Source: an uncultured Isosphaeraceae bacterium (GTDB lineage Bacteria; Planctomycetota; Planctomycetia; Isosphaerales; Isosphaeraceae). Taken from it: 64,000 nt of DNA. The stretch spans positions 372,001-436,000 of the forward strand of contig CAMFLR010000003.1 of NCBI GenBank assembly GCA_945957605.1, written 5' to 3'. Below are positions 16,978 to 26,845 of the stretch, piece by piece; positions within the stretch are counted from its first letter, which is position 1; the number at the start of each line of letters is the position of its first letter. Under the pieces are notes generated by a model. It was not told the DNA's origin, made no database searches, and saw only the letters and a list, made by a program, of their open reading frames with translations. Position numbers and translations under genes: made by a program.

Positions 16978-18018
16978 ATGCGTGTAACTATCAGCGTGCT
17001 CGGCGCCTTTTTGTTATCAGCCGCCGGCTTGATGGCCCTGGCGGCCGATCCTCAGGCACCCGCGGTCAAGGTTGAGGGCAAACCCGAAGCGGCCGTCTCG
17101 AAGACAGTCGACAAGCCCCCCGCCGCGCCAGTTTCTCCCGAAGTCGCCAAGGCTGAAGAACCAATTCGCGCGTTCGTGAAGTCGTTCGTCGGGGCCTACA
17201 ACACCGAGAAGACCGACGACCTCGTCGCACAGTTCGATGACGACGCGATCGTCGTCGACTCCGACGGCAACGAGACAAAGGGTAAAGAAGCAATCAAAGC
17301 AATGTATGTTGAGGCGTTTGAGGAAACGGAAGGCTTGAAGATCGAGGCGGAAATCGAAGGAATCAAGTTCGTTACGCCCGATGTCGTACGGGTTGACGGA
17401 CGATCGACACTTTCGAACACGAAGGAAGAGGGACTCGAGTTTTCTCGCTTTAGCGCCCTGCTCGTGAATCGCGCCGGCAAGTGGAAAACGGCCGAGCTGC
17501 GCGATTATCCCATCGACGACGAGGACGATATTCTCCCGGCCGAACGGCTCAAGGAGCTCGAGTGGATGGTCGGCGACTGGGTTGACGAGAGCGACAACAA
17601 CCGCGTGAGCTCGAGCATTCACTGGAACGAGGGAAAGAGCTTCCTCGTGCGGACGTATCACGTCGAACTCGAGGGAGTAAAAGCAAGCTCGGGAACGATG
17701 TTCATCGGCTGGTCGCCGCAAACGCAGCAGATCAAGTCGTGGCTGTTCGACTCCGAAGGCGGCCACGGTGAAGGCATTTGGACACGCGCGAACGACAACA
17801 CGTGGGTCGTGAAGGCGCACGGCGTGCTTCGCGACGGCAGTCCCACGTCAGCAACGCAGATTCATGTGCTCATCAACAAGGACGCTGTGAAGACCAGCTC
17901 GGTCGACCGGATCATCGGCGGCGAGGTCGCGCCTGATATCAGCGACATCATGATGGTCCGCAAAGCACCCGCGCCATCGACCACCATCAAGCCGGCTGAG
18001 AAGCCTGCAGCGAAATAA
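16978..18018 (+). CDS. exported SnoaL/NTF2-like (DUF4440-type) protein
   Basis: A 346-residue predicted exported protein. The ATG at 16978 (MRVTISVLGAFLLSAAGLMALAA) opens a signal peptide; longer frames upstream are not supported. Residues about 55-180 look like an NTF2-like fold of the SgcJ/EcaC or DUF4440 type (AFVKSFVGAYNTEKTDDLVAQFDDDAIVVDSDGNETKGKEAI...). The second half (about 190-325, LEWMVGDWVDES...IHWNEGKSFLVRTY) resembles a second lipocalin-like module seen in planctomycetal homologues. The C-terminus is Pro/Ala/Lys-rich. No enzymatic residues can be assigned. Confidence 0.75.
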   Translation: MRVTISVLGAFLLSAAGLMALAADPQAPAVKVEGKPEAAVSKTVDKPPAAPVSPEVAKAEEPIRAFVKSFVGAYNTEKTDDLVAQFDDDAIVVDSDGNETKGKEAIKAMYVEAFEETEGLKIEAEIEGIKFVTPDVVRVDGRSTLSNTKEEGLEFSRFSALLVNRAGKWKTAELRDYPIDDEDDILPAERLKELEWMVGDWVDESDNNRVSSSIHWNEGKSFLVRTYHVELEGVKASSGTMFIGWSPQTQQIKSWLFDSEGGHGEGIWTRANDNTWVVKAHGVLRDGSPTSATQIHVLINKDAVKTSSVDRIIGGEVAPDISDIMMVRKAPAPSTTIKPAEKPAAK

Positions 18019-18167
18019 GATTGCTCTCGGGACGGTTAGGGCCAACGCCAACATCGTCTCGACATTGATATTTTAAGATATGAACCGTTAGGGCCGGACG
18101 GAGCGGGCCCGTTTCTTTCATCGTTTGGTGGAATCACGCCTGATTCCGGCCCTTCACGAGGAATTTC

Positions 18168-20606
18168 ATGTCACGTCCTCGTTTGCTCCTGGTCCTTGGA
18201 CTTTCGCTCAGCCTGATCATCGTCGATCCCGCACTGGCCGCGCGAGGGCGTGGCGGCGGTGGAATGCGCGGTGGTGGTGGTGGAATGCGCGGAGGCGGCG
18301 GCGCGGCTCGCCCTGCGATGTCGCGTCCTAGCGGTGGTGCACGTCCGGGCGGAGGTGGCGCTCGACCCTCATTCGGTGGTGGCGGCGCTCGTCCTGGCGG
18401 CGGGGCTTCGCGTCCCACGGGAATGGCGCGCCCTGGTGGTGGCGGCGGTGGCATGGCTCGTCCCTCGATGCCGAATCGCCCCGGTGGTGGTGGCGCCGGA
18501 GGCGGTGGACGTCCTAATTTCCCAGGTGGTGGCGGCGCGGGTGGTGGCGGTGGTGGACGCCCGAGCTTCCCGAGCACCCGGCCGAGTCTTCCCGGCGGCG
18601 GTGGCGGTGGCACGCCCGGTGGTGGCGGCAATCGCCCCAATTTCCCCGGCGGTGGCGGAGGGGGTATTCCGGGCGGAGGCGGCAATCGTCCTAACTTCCC
18701 GGGCGGCGGTGGCGGCGGTAATCGTCCCAACTTCCCCGGCGGCGGAGGCGGCGGTATCCCGGGTGGTGGTGGTAATCGTCCCAACTTCCCCGGCGGCGGA
18801 GGTGGTGGTATTCCAGGCGGTGGCGGCAATCGCCCTAACATTCCTGGTGGTGGTGGCGGCGGTATTCCCGGTGGCGGCGGCAATCGTCCCAATATTCCGG
18901 GCGGCGGTGGCGGTGGTATCCCCGGCGGCGGTGGCAATCGCCCCAACTTCCCGGGTGGTGGCGGTGGCGGGATTCCTGGCGGCGGAGGTAATCGCCCGAA
19001 TTTTCCCAATGGCGGCAATCGTCCCAACTTGCCGAACAATCGCCCGATCGCTGGCAACGGCAACAACATCAACTCCGGGAACCGAAATCAGATCGGCGAC
19101 AACCTGGGCGTGGTGAACCGGCCGAACTTCGGCGGAAACAACATCACGAACAATAATGTCAATATCAACAACTCAGTGAACCGGTTCGGCAATACCAACA
19201 TCGGCAACGGTAGCAACAACCGATGGGGTAATGGCAACGGTAACTGGGGGAATGGGAACTGGGGCGGTGGCGGCAACTGGGGCCACGGCGGCTGGGGCGG
19301 CGGCTATGGGAACTGGGGCGGTGGCGGCTGGGGTTACGGCAACCGAGGGCCGATCGTCAACAACTTCTACGGCGGTGGCGGTTGGAACCGGCCGTACTAC
19401 GGCAACTGGTACCACGGCTATTCCAACGCAGGCTCATTCTGGACCGGTTTCGGCGTGGGGGCACTCACGTCGTTCGGTCTGAGCAGCCTTTACAGCTACA
19501 GCAGCTACCCAGCCTATGGCGCGGTTGGCTCGTACTTCCCATCGTGGACAGTCGCTTCGTATCAGCCATGGGGACTCGACTCGGTCGCCAATAGTTGGGC
19601 GTATTCCGACTACTCGAACCCCTACAACACGCAGGCGGTCGCTGCTCAGCCGGCACAGGCGCAGCAAACGGTGGTGTACGACTACTCGCAGCCGATCAAC
19701 GTCACGGTTGCGCCCAAGGACGAGAATGCTGCGAACAGCACCGAACAGGTGTTTTCCGCGGCCCGCGATGCCTTCGCGGCCCAGAACTACGCCCAGGCGC
19801 TCGAACTGGCCGACCAGGTGCTGAAGCAAACGCCGAACGTTCCGGTCGTCCACGAATTCCGGGCGTTGAACCTCTTCGCGCTCAAACGCTACGACGACGC
19901 GTCGGCCGTTGTGTATGCCGTACTTTCGGCCGGTCCGCCGTGGAACTGGACGACTCTGAGCGGCCTGTACTCGAACGTCGATAACTACACCGCGCAACTT
20001 CGCGACCTTGAGGCTTACCTCACGGCGAATCCCAATGCGACAGCCGCCCGATTCTTGCTTGCCTACCACTACATGGTGCAGGGCAATAACGACGCTGCCG
20101 CGACGCAATTCACCGAGGTGAGCCGCGTTCAGCCCAACGACAAGCTCTCAGCATCGTTCGCCAAGGCGCTGCACAAGGCTGATGAAGTCGCGAACCAGGC
20201 CCAGCAGGCGGTTGCCGCGAATCCTGCTGACGCAGCCAACAACGCCGCCGCGAATCCCGCGCCTGCGGATCCTAACGCGGCCGCAAACGCCAATACGGCG
20301 CAAAACGACCAGCCACCACCTCCGCCGCCGGCCGAGTTGGTGGGCACCTGGAACGCAAAGCCAACCCCGGACGTGACGATCCAGCTCAAGCTCGCCCAGA
20401 ACGGCGACTTTACCTGGGACGTCAACTCGAAGGGGCAGAAGTCGTCGCTTCAGGGCACGGCTGGATTCAAAGACGGCCAGCTTGGCCTGTTCCAGAAAGA
20501 TGGCCCGCCGCTGATCGGCAAGATCACGCAGGATGGTACCAACGCGTTCGCCTTCGCGCCGCCTGAGGCCAAGGATAAGAACGAAGGGCTCAAGTTCACT
20601 CGCTGA
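18168..20606 (+). CDS. exported glycine-rich repeat protein with TPR-like C-terminus
   Basis: An 812-residue protein with a signal peptide (1-24, ending ALAA). Residues about 25-285 are extreme low complexity, with about nine to ten copies of a block reading NRPNFPGGGGGGIPGGGG or close variants. Residues 290-430 are Asn/Gly/Trp/Tyr-rich, followed by a short hydrophobic stretch around SAGSFWTGFGVGALTSFG. Residues about 515-670 look like TPR-type helices (AARDAFAAQNYAQALELADQVL; AVVYAVLSAG; ATQFTEVSRVQPND). A Pro/Ala/Asn linker leads to a C-terminal beta domain (VGTWNAKPTPDVTIQLKLAQ). It is probably secreted or surface-associated. An opposite-strand proline-rich frame is a shadow. A strong terminator follows. 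Confidence 0.8.
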   Translation: MSRPRLLLVLGLSLSLIIVDPALAARGRGGGGMRGGGGGMRGGGGAARPAMSRPSGGARPGGGGARPSFGGGGARPGGGASRPTGMARPGGGGGGMARPSMPNRPGGGGAGGGGRPNFPGGGGAGGGGGGRPSFPSTRPSLPGGGGGGTPGGGGNRPNFPGGGGGGIPGGGGNRPNFPGGGGGGNRPNFPGGGGGGIPGGGGNRPNFPGGGGGGIPGGGGNRPNIPGGGGGGIPGGGGNRPNIPGGGGGGIPGGGGNRPNFPGGGGGGIPGGGGNRPNFPNGGNRPNLPNNRPIAGNGNNINSGNRNQIGDNLGVVNRPNFGGNNITNNNVNINNSVNRFGNTNIGNGSNNRWGNGNGNWGNGNWGGGGNWGHGGWGGGYGNWGGGGWGYGNRGPIVNNFYGGGGWNRPYYGNWYHGYSNAGSFWTGFGVGALTSFGLSSLYSYSSYPAYGAVGSYFPSWTVASYQPWGLDSVANSWAYSDYSNPYNTQAVAAQPAQAQQTVVYDYSQPINVTVAPKDENAANSTEQVFSAARDAFAAQNYAQALELADQVLKQTPNVPVVHEFRALNLFALKRYDDASAVVYAVLSAGPPWNWTTLSGLYSNVDNYTAQLRDLEAYLTANPNATAARFLLAYHYMVQGNNDAAATQFTEVSRVQPNDKLSASFAKALHKADEVANQAQQAVAANPADAANNAAANPAPADPNAAANANTAQNDQPPPPPPAELVGTWNAKPTPDVTIQLKLAQNGDFTWDVNSKGQKSSLQGTAGFKDGQLGLFQKDGPPLIGKITQDGTNAFAFAPPEAKDKNEGLKFTR

Positions 20607-20632
20607 GCCCGCAGTTGCGAAAGCGGCTTCCT

Positions 20633-20680
20633 CGGCTCGCGGCCTCTTCAACCGAAGGCGCCGCGAGCCGTTTTGTTTTT
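20633..20680 (+). terminator. intrinsic terminator after glycine-rich gene
   Basis: CGGCTCGCGG and CCGCGAGCCG form a 10-bp stem around an 18-nt loop, followed by TTTTGTTTTT. It lies between the glycine-rich gene and the convergent zinc-ribbon gene. Confidence 0.88.
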
Positions 20681-20699
20681 GCCGGATTCTGAAGGCCAG

Positions 20700-21287
20700 T
20701 CACATTCGCTGCGCGGCCACTGCGCCCTGGATGCAGAGCAATCGAACACCGCGGGCGATATTGACGCCCAGCAGAATCGGCGCGGCAACCACCAAAGAAA
20801 TCAACACGATCCCAATTCCGCTCGCGGCCGAGCCCAGCACCGCGACGAGCACCATCGACCCCGCGGTTCTCCCCGCGACGAGAACTCCCAGGACGACGTA
20901 AAAGACCGCACCAAGAGCCCCAATTCCGACAATGGCGTATGCGTAACCTACGAGGAACCGAAAATACCATGGCTCCTTGCCAATCGGATTGTACGGTTCT
21001 TTGGCGCGCGGTTTGCTGAAAGTTTTGAGTTCGGCATTAGAGTCATCGACGTTTGTGACGATCGGTGCGCTCGGCGGAGAAACGGGCGCGGTGAATGGGG
21101 TCACGATGTCGTTGTCGGTCATTTCAACAACATCGTCATCGCCGGCCAATGCGGCGAACACTGGCTCGGGTTCGCTAACGAACGGCACGAGAACCGCCGT
21201 ACCACACGCCTTGCATTTACCTGTTTTACCGGCGAACTGATCCGGTACCTCGATCGACTTGCCACACTTGCACGTGACGCGAATCAT
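20700..21287 (-). CDS. zinc-ribbon membrane protein
   Basis: A 195-residue protein. Its N-terminal zinc ribbon CKCGKSIEVPDQFAGKTGKCKAC (residues 6-28, four Cys) is a form very common in planctomycetal membrane proteins. It is followed by an acidic linker and three hydrophobic segments (about 115-140, 145-165 and 168-190). The function is unknown; the ribbon probably faces the cytoplasm. It converges on the glycine-rich gene and diverges from the hybrid kinase. Confidence 0.75.
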   Translation of the reverse strand: MIRVTCKCGKSIEVPDQFAGKTGKCKACGTAVLVPFVSEPEPVFAALAGDDDVVEMTDNDIVTPFTAPVSPPSAPIVTNVDDSNAELKTFSKPRAKEPYNPIGKEPWYFRFLVGYAYAIVGIGALGAVFYVVLGVLVAGRTAGSMVLVAVLGSAASGIGIVLISLVVAAPILLGVNIARGVRLLCIQGAVAAQRM

Positions 21288-21686
21288 ATCGCACTCTCAA
21301 CACTGAGAAGGATGAGGAAGGACGTCTCGACGCACGGTCTGGTTGCCGGCCGATGAGGGATGCCGACGGCAGGATTTCACCATCGAGCGTTGTACTTGAA
21401 CCGCCACCTCGCGACAATTGTCATGAGCCAGGATTTGCTTCTCGCCGAGTCGGCAAAAACTGACTCATGTTCATCGCAACGCGCAAGCAGTGGTTGCCTT
21501 CGCATTCCAGGAATTTCGCGTGCGCTTGAAGCGAAGCGAATGTATGTTGCGTCGTCGCAATCTGCTGAAACGAACGTCGCCCGACTGCCCGCCAGATATT
21601 CTGGAGATCGTAAGTTTCTGAGTTCTCTTTAGCATTGCCTGATTCGAATCAAGTTTGCATTTTCCGATCTGTCCGTGGAGGCGGTG
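21288..21686. other. gene-free divergent intergenic region
   Basis: This 399-bp gap lies between the zinc-ribbon gene and the first hybrid kinase gene. No ORF with a ribosome-binding site, no terminator and no clear repeat is seen. Confidence 0.4.
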
Positions 21687-24600
21687 ATGTTTGACGCGAG
21701 CGACGTGCCTGGTTCAGAGATGACGGACGGAGTGATCGTCACCGACGAACTCGCACGCCGACAATCGCGCACTGCCGACCACGCCGCGGAAAATCACGCG
21801 CTCGCCTTGCTCGCGCAAACGATGGCCGAAACGCCCGAGACACTCCTCGAAACACTCGCGCATACAGCGCTCAGCCTTTGCCACGCTGATTCAGCGGGTG
21901 TGAGCATCGTGACCGAAGACGGCCTGCATTGGCGGGCAGTCGCGGGGGCGATGCAGCCGTATCAGGGCCGCAAGCTAGCGCCGCAACTCAGCCCGGGTGG
22001 CATCGCAACCGCGCACAAGTCGGCCGTTTTGATGCGCGAACCTGCAAGGCGGTTTTCCGACATCGCCGACGTACAGCCGCCCATGCACGAAATGCTCGTC
22101 GTGCCGTTTCACCGCGATGCGCGACCCGTCGGCACGTTCTGGGTCGTCTCGCACTCCGATCGCAAGTTCGACGCTGAAGATGCACGGCTCGTCACCAGTC
22201 TCTCGCGCTTCGCCTCGGCCGGGGTGAACACGCTTCAAACGCAAGAAGATGCAAAACGCGCCTGGAACGACGCCGATCGCGTGCGATCGCGGCTCGTTGC
22301 GATTGTCGACTCGTCGGAAGATGCGATCGTCAGCAAGTCGCTGGATGGCATCATCCGCACCTGGAATGCAGCGGCCGAACGCCTGTTTGGTTACACATCC
22401 GACGAGGTGGTGGGCCAGTCGATCACGATGATCATTCCGCCCGACATGATCGATGAAGAACGCTCGATCTTGCAGCGCCTCAAACGAGGCGAACGCATCG
22501 AGCACTTCGAGACGATTCGAGTCGCCAAGGGAGGGCGCAAACTCAACATTTCGCTCACCGTTTCGCCGATCAGGAGCCAGGCGGGTGAGATTATTGGCGC
22601 ATCGAAGATCGCACGCGATATCACCTCGCGTAAGCAAACAGAAGAGATCGCCAAGCGCGCCGAGCAGATGCTCCGCGAAAGTGAAGAACGCTACAGAATC
22701 GCGGCAGCCGAAGCGGCAACGGCCGCCGAATCAAACGCGAAGTTCCGCACGCTGTTCGATCAGGGGGCACAGTTCGCGGGAATCCTGACGCTCGATGGCA
22801 CGGTCGTCGAATTGAATCATCTCTGCCTTGATGCTTGCGGCTTCACGCGTGAAGAGACGATTGGCCTGCCGTTCTGGGAGTGCGGTTTGTGGAAGCCGTC
22901 GCCAGAGTTAGTGGAAATGGTGCGCGGAGGATGCGAACAGGCGAAGTGCGGCCAGATCTTTCAGGCTGAGACGAAATACTTCGTGGGCGATGGCTCGGAG
23001 CGTTTCCTCGACCTGACGATTGCACCGGTGAAAAGCAGCGACGGCCGCGTGCTGTTTCTCAACCCGACTGGAACCGACATCACCGAGAAGAAACTGGCGG
23101 AGACGTATCTCAAAACACAAACGGAACGGATACGGCTGCTCTGGGAGGCGGCGTCGGTTTTGTTGACGACTGAAGAGCCCGACGAGATGATTCGCGGGTT
23201 GTTCGGCAAGATCGCACCACATTTCGGCCTCGACACATATTTTAACTTCATGGTTAATGACTCGGGCGATGCGCTTCGGCTCGAGTCGTGTCAGGGTGCT
23301 CCAAGCGGGGCGGCAAAGGCGCTCGAACGGCTCGAATTCGGCCACACGATCTGTGGAACGGTCGCTCAAACACACGAGCCCATCACAGTGTCGTGGATTC
23401 AGGATTCCAGCGACCCGAAGGTGGAAACGGTGAAGCAGATGGGCATTCGCGCCTATACGTGCAGCCCGCTGCTGACGGGAGATCGCGTGCTGGGGACGCT
23501 GTCGTTCGGCAGCCGGTCGCGCGACTCGTTTGACTCCGACGAGCTCGAATTCCTCCGCACGATCTGCCGTTATGTCACCGTCGCCTACGAACGGCTCCGA
23601 TTCATCCGTGAGCTGCGTGAAGCCGATCGCAAGAAGGACGACTTCATCGCGCTTCTGGCGCACGAACTGAGAAACCCGCTGGCGCCGATTCGTACCGGCC
23701 TGCAGATTCTCAGACTCGCCGGAAAAGACCCCAGCGCCGTCGATCGCACGCGCGACATGATGGACCGGCAACTTACACACATGGTGCGATTGATCGACGA
23801 TTTGCTCGACGTTTCGCGCATCGGCCGTAACAAGATGGAGCTACGCAAGGAACGCATTCTCTTGAGTGACGTGGTGAACGCCGCGGTCGAAACCGCGCGG
23901 CCACTGGTTGACGCCGAGGGGCATGAACTCACCGTGTCGCTGCCGGCGCGGCCGATCTACCTCGATGCGGACCTTACCCGTCTGGCACAGGTGCTCTCCA
24001 ACCTTCTGAGCAACAGCTCGAAATACACGTCCAGGGGTGGGCATCTCGCACTTTCGGCACGCAAGCGCGGTGACCAGGTTGTGATTTCGGTCAAGGACGA
24101 CGGGATCGGTATTCCGGCCGAATCGCTTGAACGTATCTTTGATATGTTCAGTCAAGTTGAGCGCACGATGGAACGGCACGCGGGCGGGTTGGGGATTGGC
24201 CTGGCGCTCGTGAAAGGTCTCGTCGAAATGCATGGCGGGACAGTGACTGCCGAAAGCCCGGGTCGAGAGCAGGGGAGTACATTCACGATCAGCTTGCCGG
24301 TGAGCGTCGAGCCGCCGGCGGAAGAGCCGTTGGTAACGCCCAAATCGGCAGCGATTCTGCCATCGCGACGGTTTCTTGTCGTCGACGACAGCCGCGATGG
24401 CGCCGATAGCCTCGCGGGGATGCTTCGGCTGATGGGCAACGAGGTCAGTACGGCGAACGATGGTATCGAAGCGGTCGAGGTCGCCGAGCAATCGCGGCCC
24501 GACATCGTGCTGATGGATGTCGGTATGCCGCGACTCAATGGTCTCGACGCCGCAGCGCAAATTCGCTCGCACGACTGGGGAAAAGCGATGAAAATCATCG

Positions 24601-24725
24601 CGCTCACCGGCTGGGGCCAGGACGCCGACCGCGCGCGTTCGCGCCAGGCTGGATGCGACGGCCATCTCGTGAAGCCGGTGAATATCGCCGATCTCGAAAA
24701 AGTACTCGCCGAAGTCGCATCCTGA
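21687..24725 (+). CDS. cytoplasmic hybrid histidine kinase (GAF-PAS-PAS-GAF-HisKA-HATPase-REC)
   Basis: A 1012-residue hybrid sensor kinase without membrane segments. Inferred domains: GAF (about 35-185), PAS (200-315, DSSEDAIVSKSLDGIIRTWN...RDITSRKQ), second PAS (350-470), second GAF (485-640), HisKA with the phospho-acceptor His near 659 (LLAHELRNPLAPIRTGLQIL), HATPase_c (NLLSNSSKYT N-box, DDGIGIP and GLGIGLALVKGLVEMHGG G-boxes), and a C-terminal receiver with Asp near 944 (IVLMDVGMPRLNG). The ATG at 21687 has GGAGG 5 nt upstream; a GTG at 21675 has none. The receiver has no fused output domain, so it probably passes phosphate to a phosphotransfer protein encoded elsewhere. Confidence 0.92.
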   Translation: MFDASDVPGSEMTDGVIVTDELARRQSRTADHAAENHALALLAQTMAETPETLLETLAHTALSLCHADSAGVSIVTEDGLHWRAVAGAMQPYQGRKLAPQLSPGGIATAHKSAVLMREPARRFSDIADVQPPMHEMLVVPFHRDARPVGTFWVVSHSDRKFDAEDARLVTSLSRFASAGVNTLQTQEDAKRAWNDADRVRSRLVAIVDSSEDAIVSKSLDGIIRTWNAAAERLFGYTSDEVVGQSITMIIPPDMIDEERSILQRLKRGERIEHFETIRVAKGGRKLNISLTVSPIRSQAGEIIGASKIARDITSRKQTEEIAKRAEQMLRESEERYRIAAAEAATAAESNAKFRTLFDQGAQFAGILTLDGTVVELNHLCLDACGFTREETIGLPFWECGLWKPSPELVEMVRGGCEQAKCGQIFQAETKYFVGDGSERFLDLTIAPVKSSDGRVLFLNPTGTDITEKKLAETYLKTQTERIRLLWEAASVLLTTEEPDEMIRGLFGKIAPHFGLDTYFNFMVNDSGDALRLESCQGAPSGAAKALERLEFGHTICGTVAQTHEPITVSWIQDSSDPKVETVKQMGIRAYTCSPLLTGDRVLGTLSFGSRSRDSFDSDELEFLRTICRYVTVAYERLRFIRELREADRKKDDFIALLAHELRNPLAPIRTGLQILRLAGKDPSAVDRTRDMMDRQLTHMVRLIDDLLDVSRIGRNKMELRKERILLSDVVNAAVETARPLVDAEGHELTVSLPARPIYLDADLTRLAQVLSNLLSNSSKYTSRGGHLALSARKRGDQVVISVKDDGIGIPAESLERIFDMFSQVERTMERHAGGLGIGLALVKGLVEMHGGTVTAESPGREQGSTFTISLPVSVEPPAEEPLVTPKSAAILPSRRFLVVDDSRDGADSLAGMLRLMGNEVSTANDGIEAVEVAEQSRPDIVLMDVGMPRLNGLDAAAQIRSHDWGKAMKIIALTGWGQDADRARSRQAGCDGHLVKPVNIADLEKVLAEVAS

Positions 24726-24964
24726 GCGAGCGATCCGTTAACTGGCTATCAATCTCGCAAGGTCGATCTCAAGCGAGCGCGAGCTTGGCTCGATCCTTCG
24801 TCGTTCAACGAGAAAACGTTGGTTGTACGAATAATCGCCTGATGGCTGATTTCCGAAATGGCATCTGTGAAGTTAATCAGTCACCTAAGCTGCCAAAACA
24901 AAATTTAAGAAAATGCATGCTATTTCATATCCTGAAGAGCTTACGCCACTTCTGCGAACTCACT

Positions 24965-26620
24965 TCAAGCGCGGGATTCGATTGGCCGGAAGGCGGATTT
25001 GTCGATGTTTGAGAGGAGTTTCAGGAGATAGGGGGTGTCGACGGGCTTCACGAGATGCTCGTCGAATCCCGCGTCGCGCGACTTCCGCCGGTCCTCGTCC
25101 TGGCCCCAGCCGGTCACGGCGATGAACATCATATTGTCGTTCCACGCCTGCTGTTTCATCAGGCGGCATGCTTCGTAGCCATTGAGCTTCGGAAGACCAA
25201 TATCGCAGAGCACCACATGGGGCCGAAACGTTGCGGCCGCCGCGACCGCTTCTTCGCCGTCGTACGCAATTTGAAGCTCGTTGCCCATTGCGCGAAGGAG
25301 CGCGCTGAAGGTTGCAGCGGCGTCGCGATTATCATCGACAACGAGAATGCGCAGTCCTGCGGTTTGCGGCCCGCGCGCGGGTTCGCCCTCGGCCTCTTGG
25401 CTGCCAGGTTGTTCCACGACAATCGGAAGCCGGACGATGAACTCGCTACCCTGGCCGAGTCCTTCGCTTCGTGCCTCGATGGCGCCGCCGAGCATCTCCA
25501 CGAGGCGTTTCACAAGGCTCAGGCCGATTCCCAGCCCACCCTGCGAACGCGAGAGCGCTGTTTCAACCTGCGAGAACATTTCGAAGATCGTTGGCAAGTT
25601 TGCAGCGGGAATGCCGATCCCTGTGTCCTTCACCGAAACGATGACCTGGTTGCGATTCGTTTCTGCGTGGAGCTCGATTTTCCCGCCACGTTCGGTGTAC
25701 TTGGCGGCATTGTTGAGGAGGTTGAGAAAGACCTGCGCAAGCCGTGTGGGATCGGCGTCGATGATGATCGATCCGGGGGGTAGGTCGAGCGTGAGCGAAT
25801 GGCCGTTTTGTTCGATGAGTGGCCGGCTGGTTTCGACGGCTCGCTGCACGACTTTCGCTAGCTCGACACGTTCACGCTTGAGCTCGATCTTGCCTCGGCT
25901 GATGCGGCTGACGTCCATGAGATCGTCGATGAGGCGGCCGAGCACCTGAGTTTGGCGGTCGATCACCTCGCTTGCCCATTTCACTTCGGGAATTTCGGGG
26001 CTTTTGAGGTAAAGCAGTTGAACCGCGTTGCGCACGGGGGCCAGGGGATTGCGCAGTTCGTGTGCGAGTGTCGCGAGAAATTCATCCTTACGGCGGTCGA
26101 CGTCGCGAAGCGCTTCGGTTCGTTCTGCGACGCGATGTTCGAGCGTGTCATTCAGGTCGCGCAATCGCTTCTCGACGAGCCGGCGTTCGATCACCTCGTC
26201 ATTGAGCGCGTGGTTGGCCAGTTCGATTTCGTGATTCTTGCGATAGAGTTCGGCAAACACCGCGACCTTGGAACGCAAAATCGTGGGATTGACCGGCTTG
26301 TGCAGATAGTCAACCGCGCCAGTGCCGTAACCCGTCAAAACGTGCTGATCTTCGTTGTAGTACGCAGTGAGAAAAATGATGGGAATCTGGGCCGTTTTTT
26401 TGCGTTCCTTGATCATCTGCGCAAGCTCGAACCCGTTCATCTCGGGCATGCGGATGTCGAGAATGAGAAGCGCAAATTCCTCGGCGACAAGCGCGAGCAG
26501 GGCCTGATTGGCGGATTCGGCGCGAACCAGGCGATAGCCGGGATCGTCGAGCACCGTCTCCAGAACCGTCAGGTTTTTCGGCTCGTCGTCGACGATCAGG
26601 ATATTGATGCGTGGTGTCAA
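24965..26620 (-). CDS. hybrid histidine kinase (REC-HisKA-HATPase-REC)
   Basis: A 551-residue soluble signalling protein. It has an N-terminal receiver (Asp55 in LLILDIRMPEMNGFE), a coiled-coil linker (about 125-175), HisKA with His187 (FLATLAHELRNPLAPVRNAVQLL), HATPase_c (NLLNNAAKYT, DTGIGIP, GLGIGLSLVKRLVEMLGG), and a C-terminal receiver (Asp473 in VVLCDIGLPKLNG). The HisKA-to-REC half closely resembles the kinase encoded at 21687-24725. Lying downstream of and co-oriented with the giant HAMP kinase (226-bp gap), it could receive phosphate from it. Confidence 0.92.
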   Translation of the reverse strand: MTPRINILIVDDEPKNLTVLETVLDDPGYRLVRAESANQALLALVAEEFALLILDIRMPEMNGFELAQMIKERKKTAQIPIIFLTAYYNEDQHVLTGYGTGAVDYLHKPVNPTILRSKVAVFAELYRKNHEIELANHALNDEVIERRLVEKRLRDLNDTLEHRVAERTEALRDVDRRKDEFLATLAHELRNPLAPVRNAVQLLYLKSPEIPEVKWASEVIDRQTQVLGRLIDDLMDVSRISRGKIELKRERVELAKVVQRAVETSRPLIEQNGHSLTLDLPPGSIIIDADPTRLAQVFLNLLNNAAKYTERGGKIELHAETNRNQVIVSVKDTGIGIPAANLPTIFEMFSQVETALSRSQGGLGIGLSLVKRLVEMLGGAIEARSEGLGQGSEFIVRLPIVVEQPGSQEAEGEPARGPQTAGLRILVVDDNRDAAATFSALLRAMGNELQIAYDGEEAVAAAATFRPHVVLCDIGLPKLNGYEACRLMKQQAWNDNMMFIAVTGWGQDEDRRKSRDAGFDEHLVKPVDTPYLLKLLSNIDKSAFRPIESRA

Positions 26621-26845
26621 TCGAACTGTCCTTGTCGCGCGACAAACTGTCGCAATTGCTTGATCCGTTGGTCGATTGCCTCAGCGGACCTGCCGAGATT
26701 CTACCATCCCGCCGTGTTGAATCTTGCCGTGGCGAGACGCTCCGTCACTGATTACTTCGTTTCATGACGGTTCCTGTGACCTAACGCGTTCATCACTATC
26801 GTAGCACTCGTGGTGCCCGAATCTCACCCCCATGGTTGAGAGAAC

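Noticed and set aside
18600..19010. Short GC-rich repeats considered as a CRISPR or satellite
   Set aside because: They are in-frame codons for a Gly-rich peptide repeat with synonymous variation.
18134..19072. 312-codon Pro/Gly-rich minus-strand frame
   Set aside because: It is a shadow of the glycine-rich repeat gene (GGN codons read as CCN).
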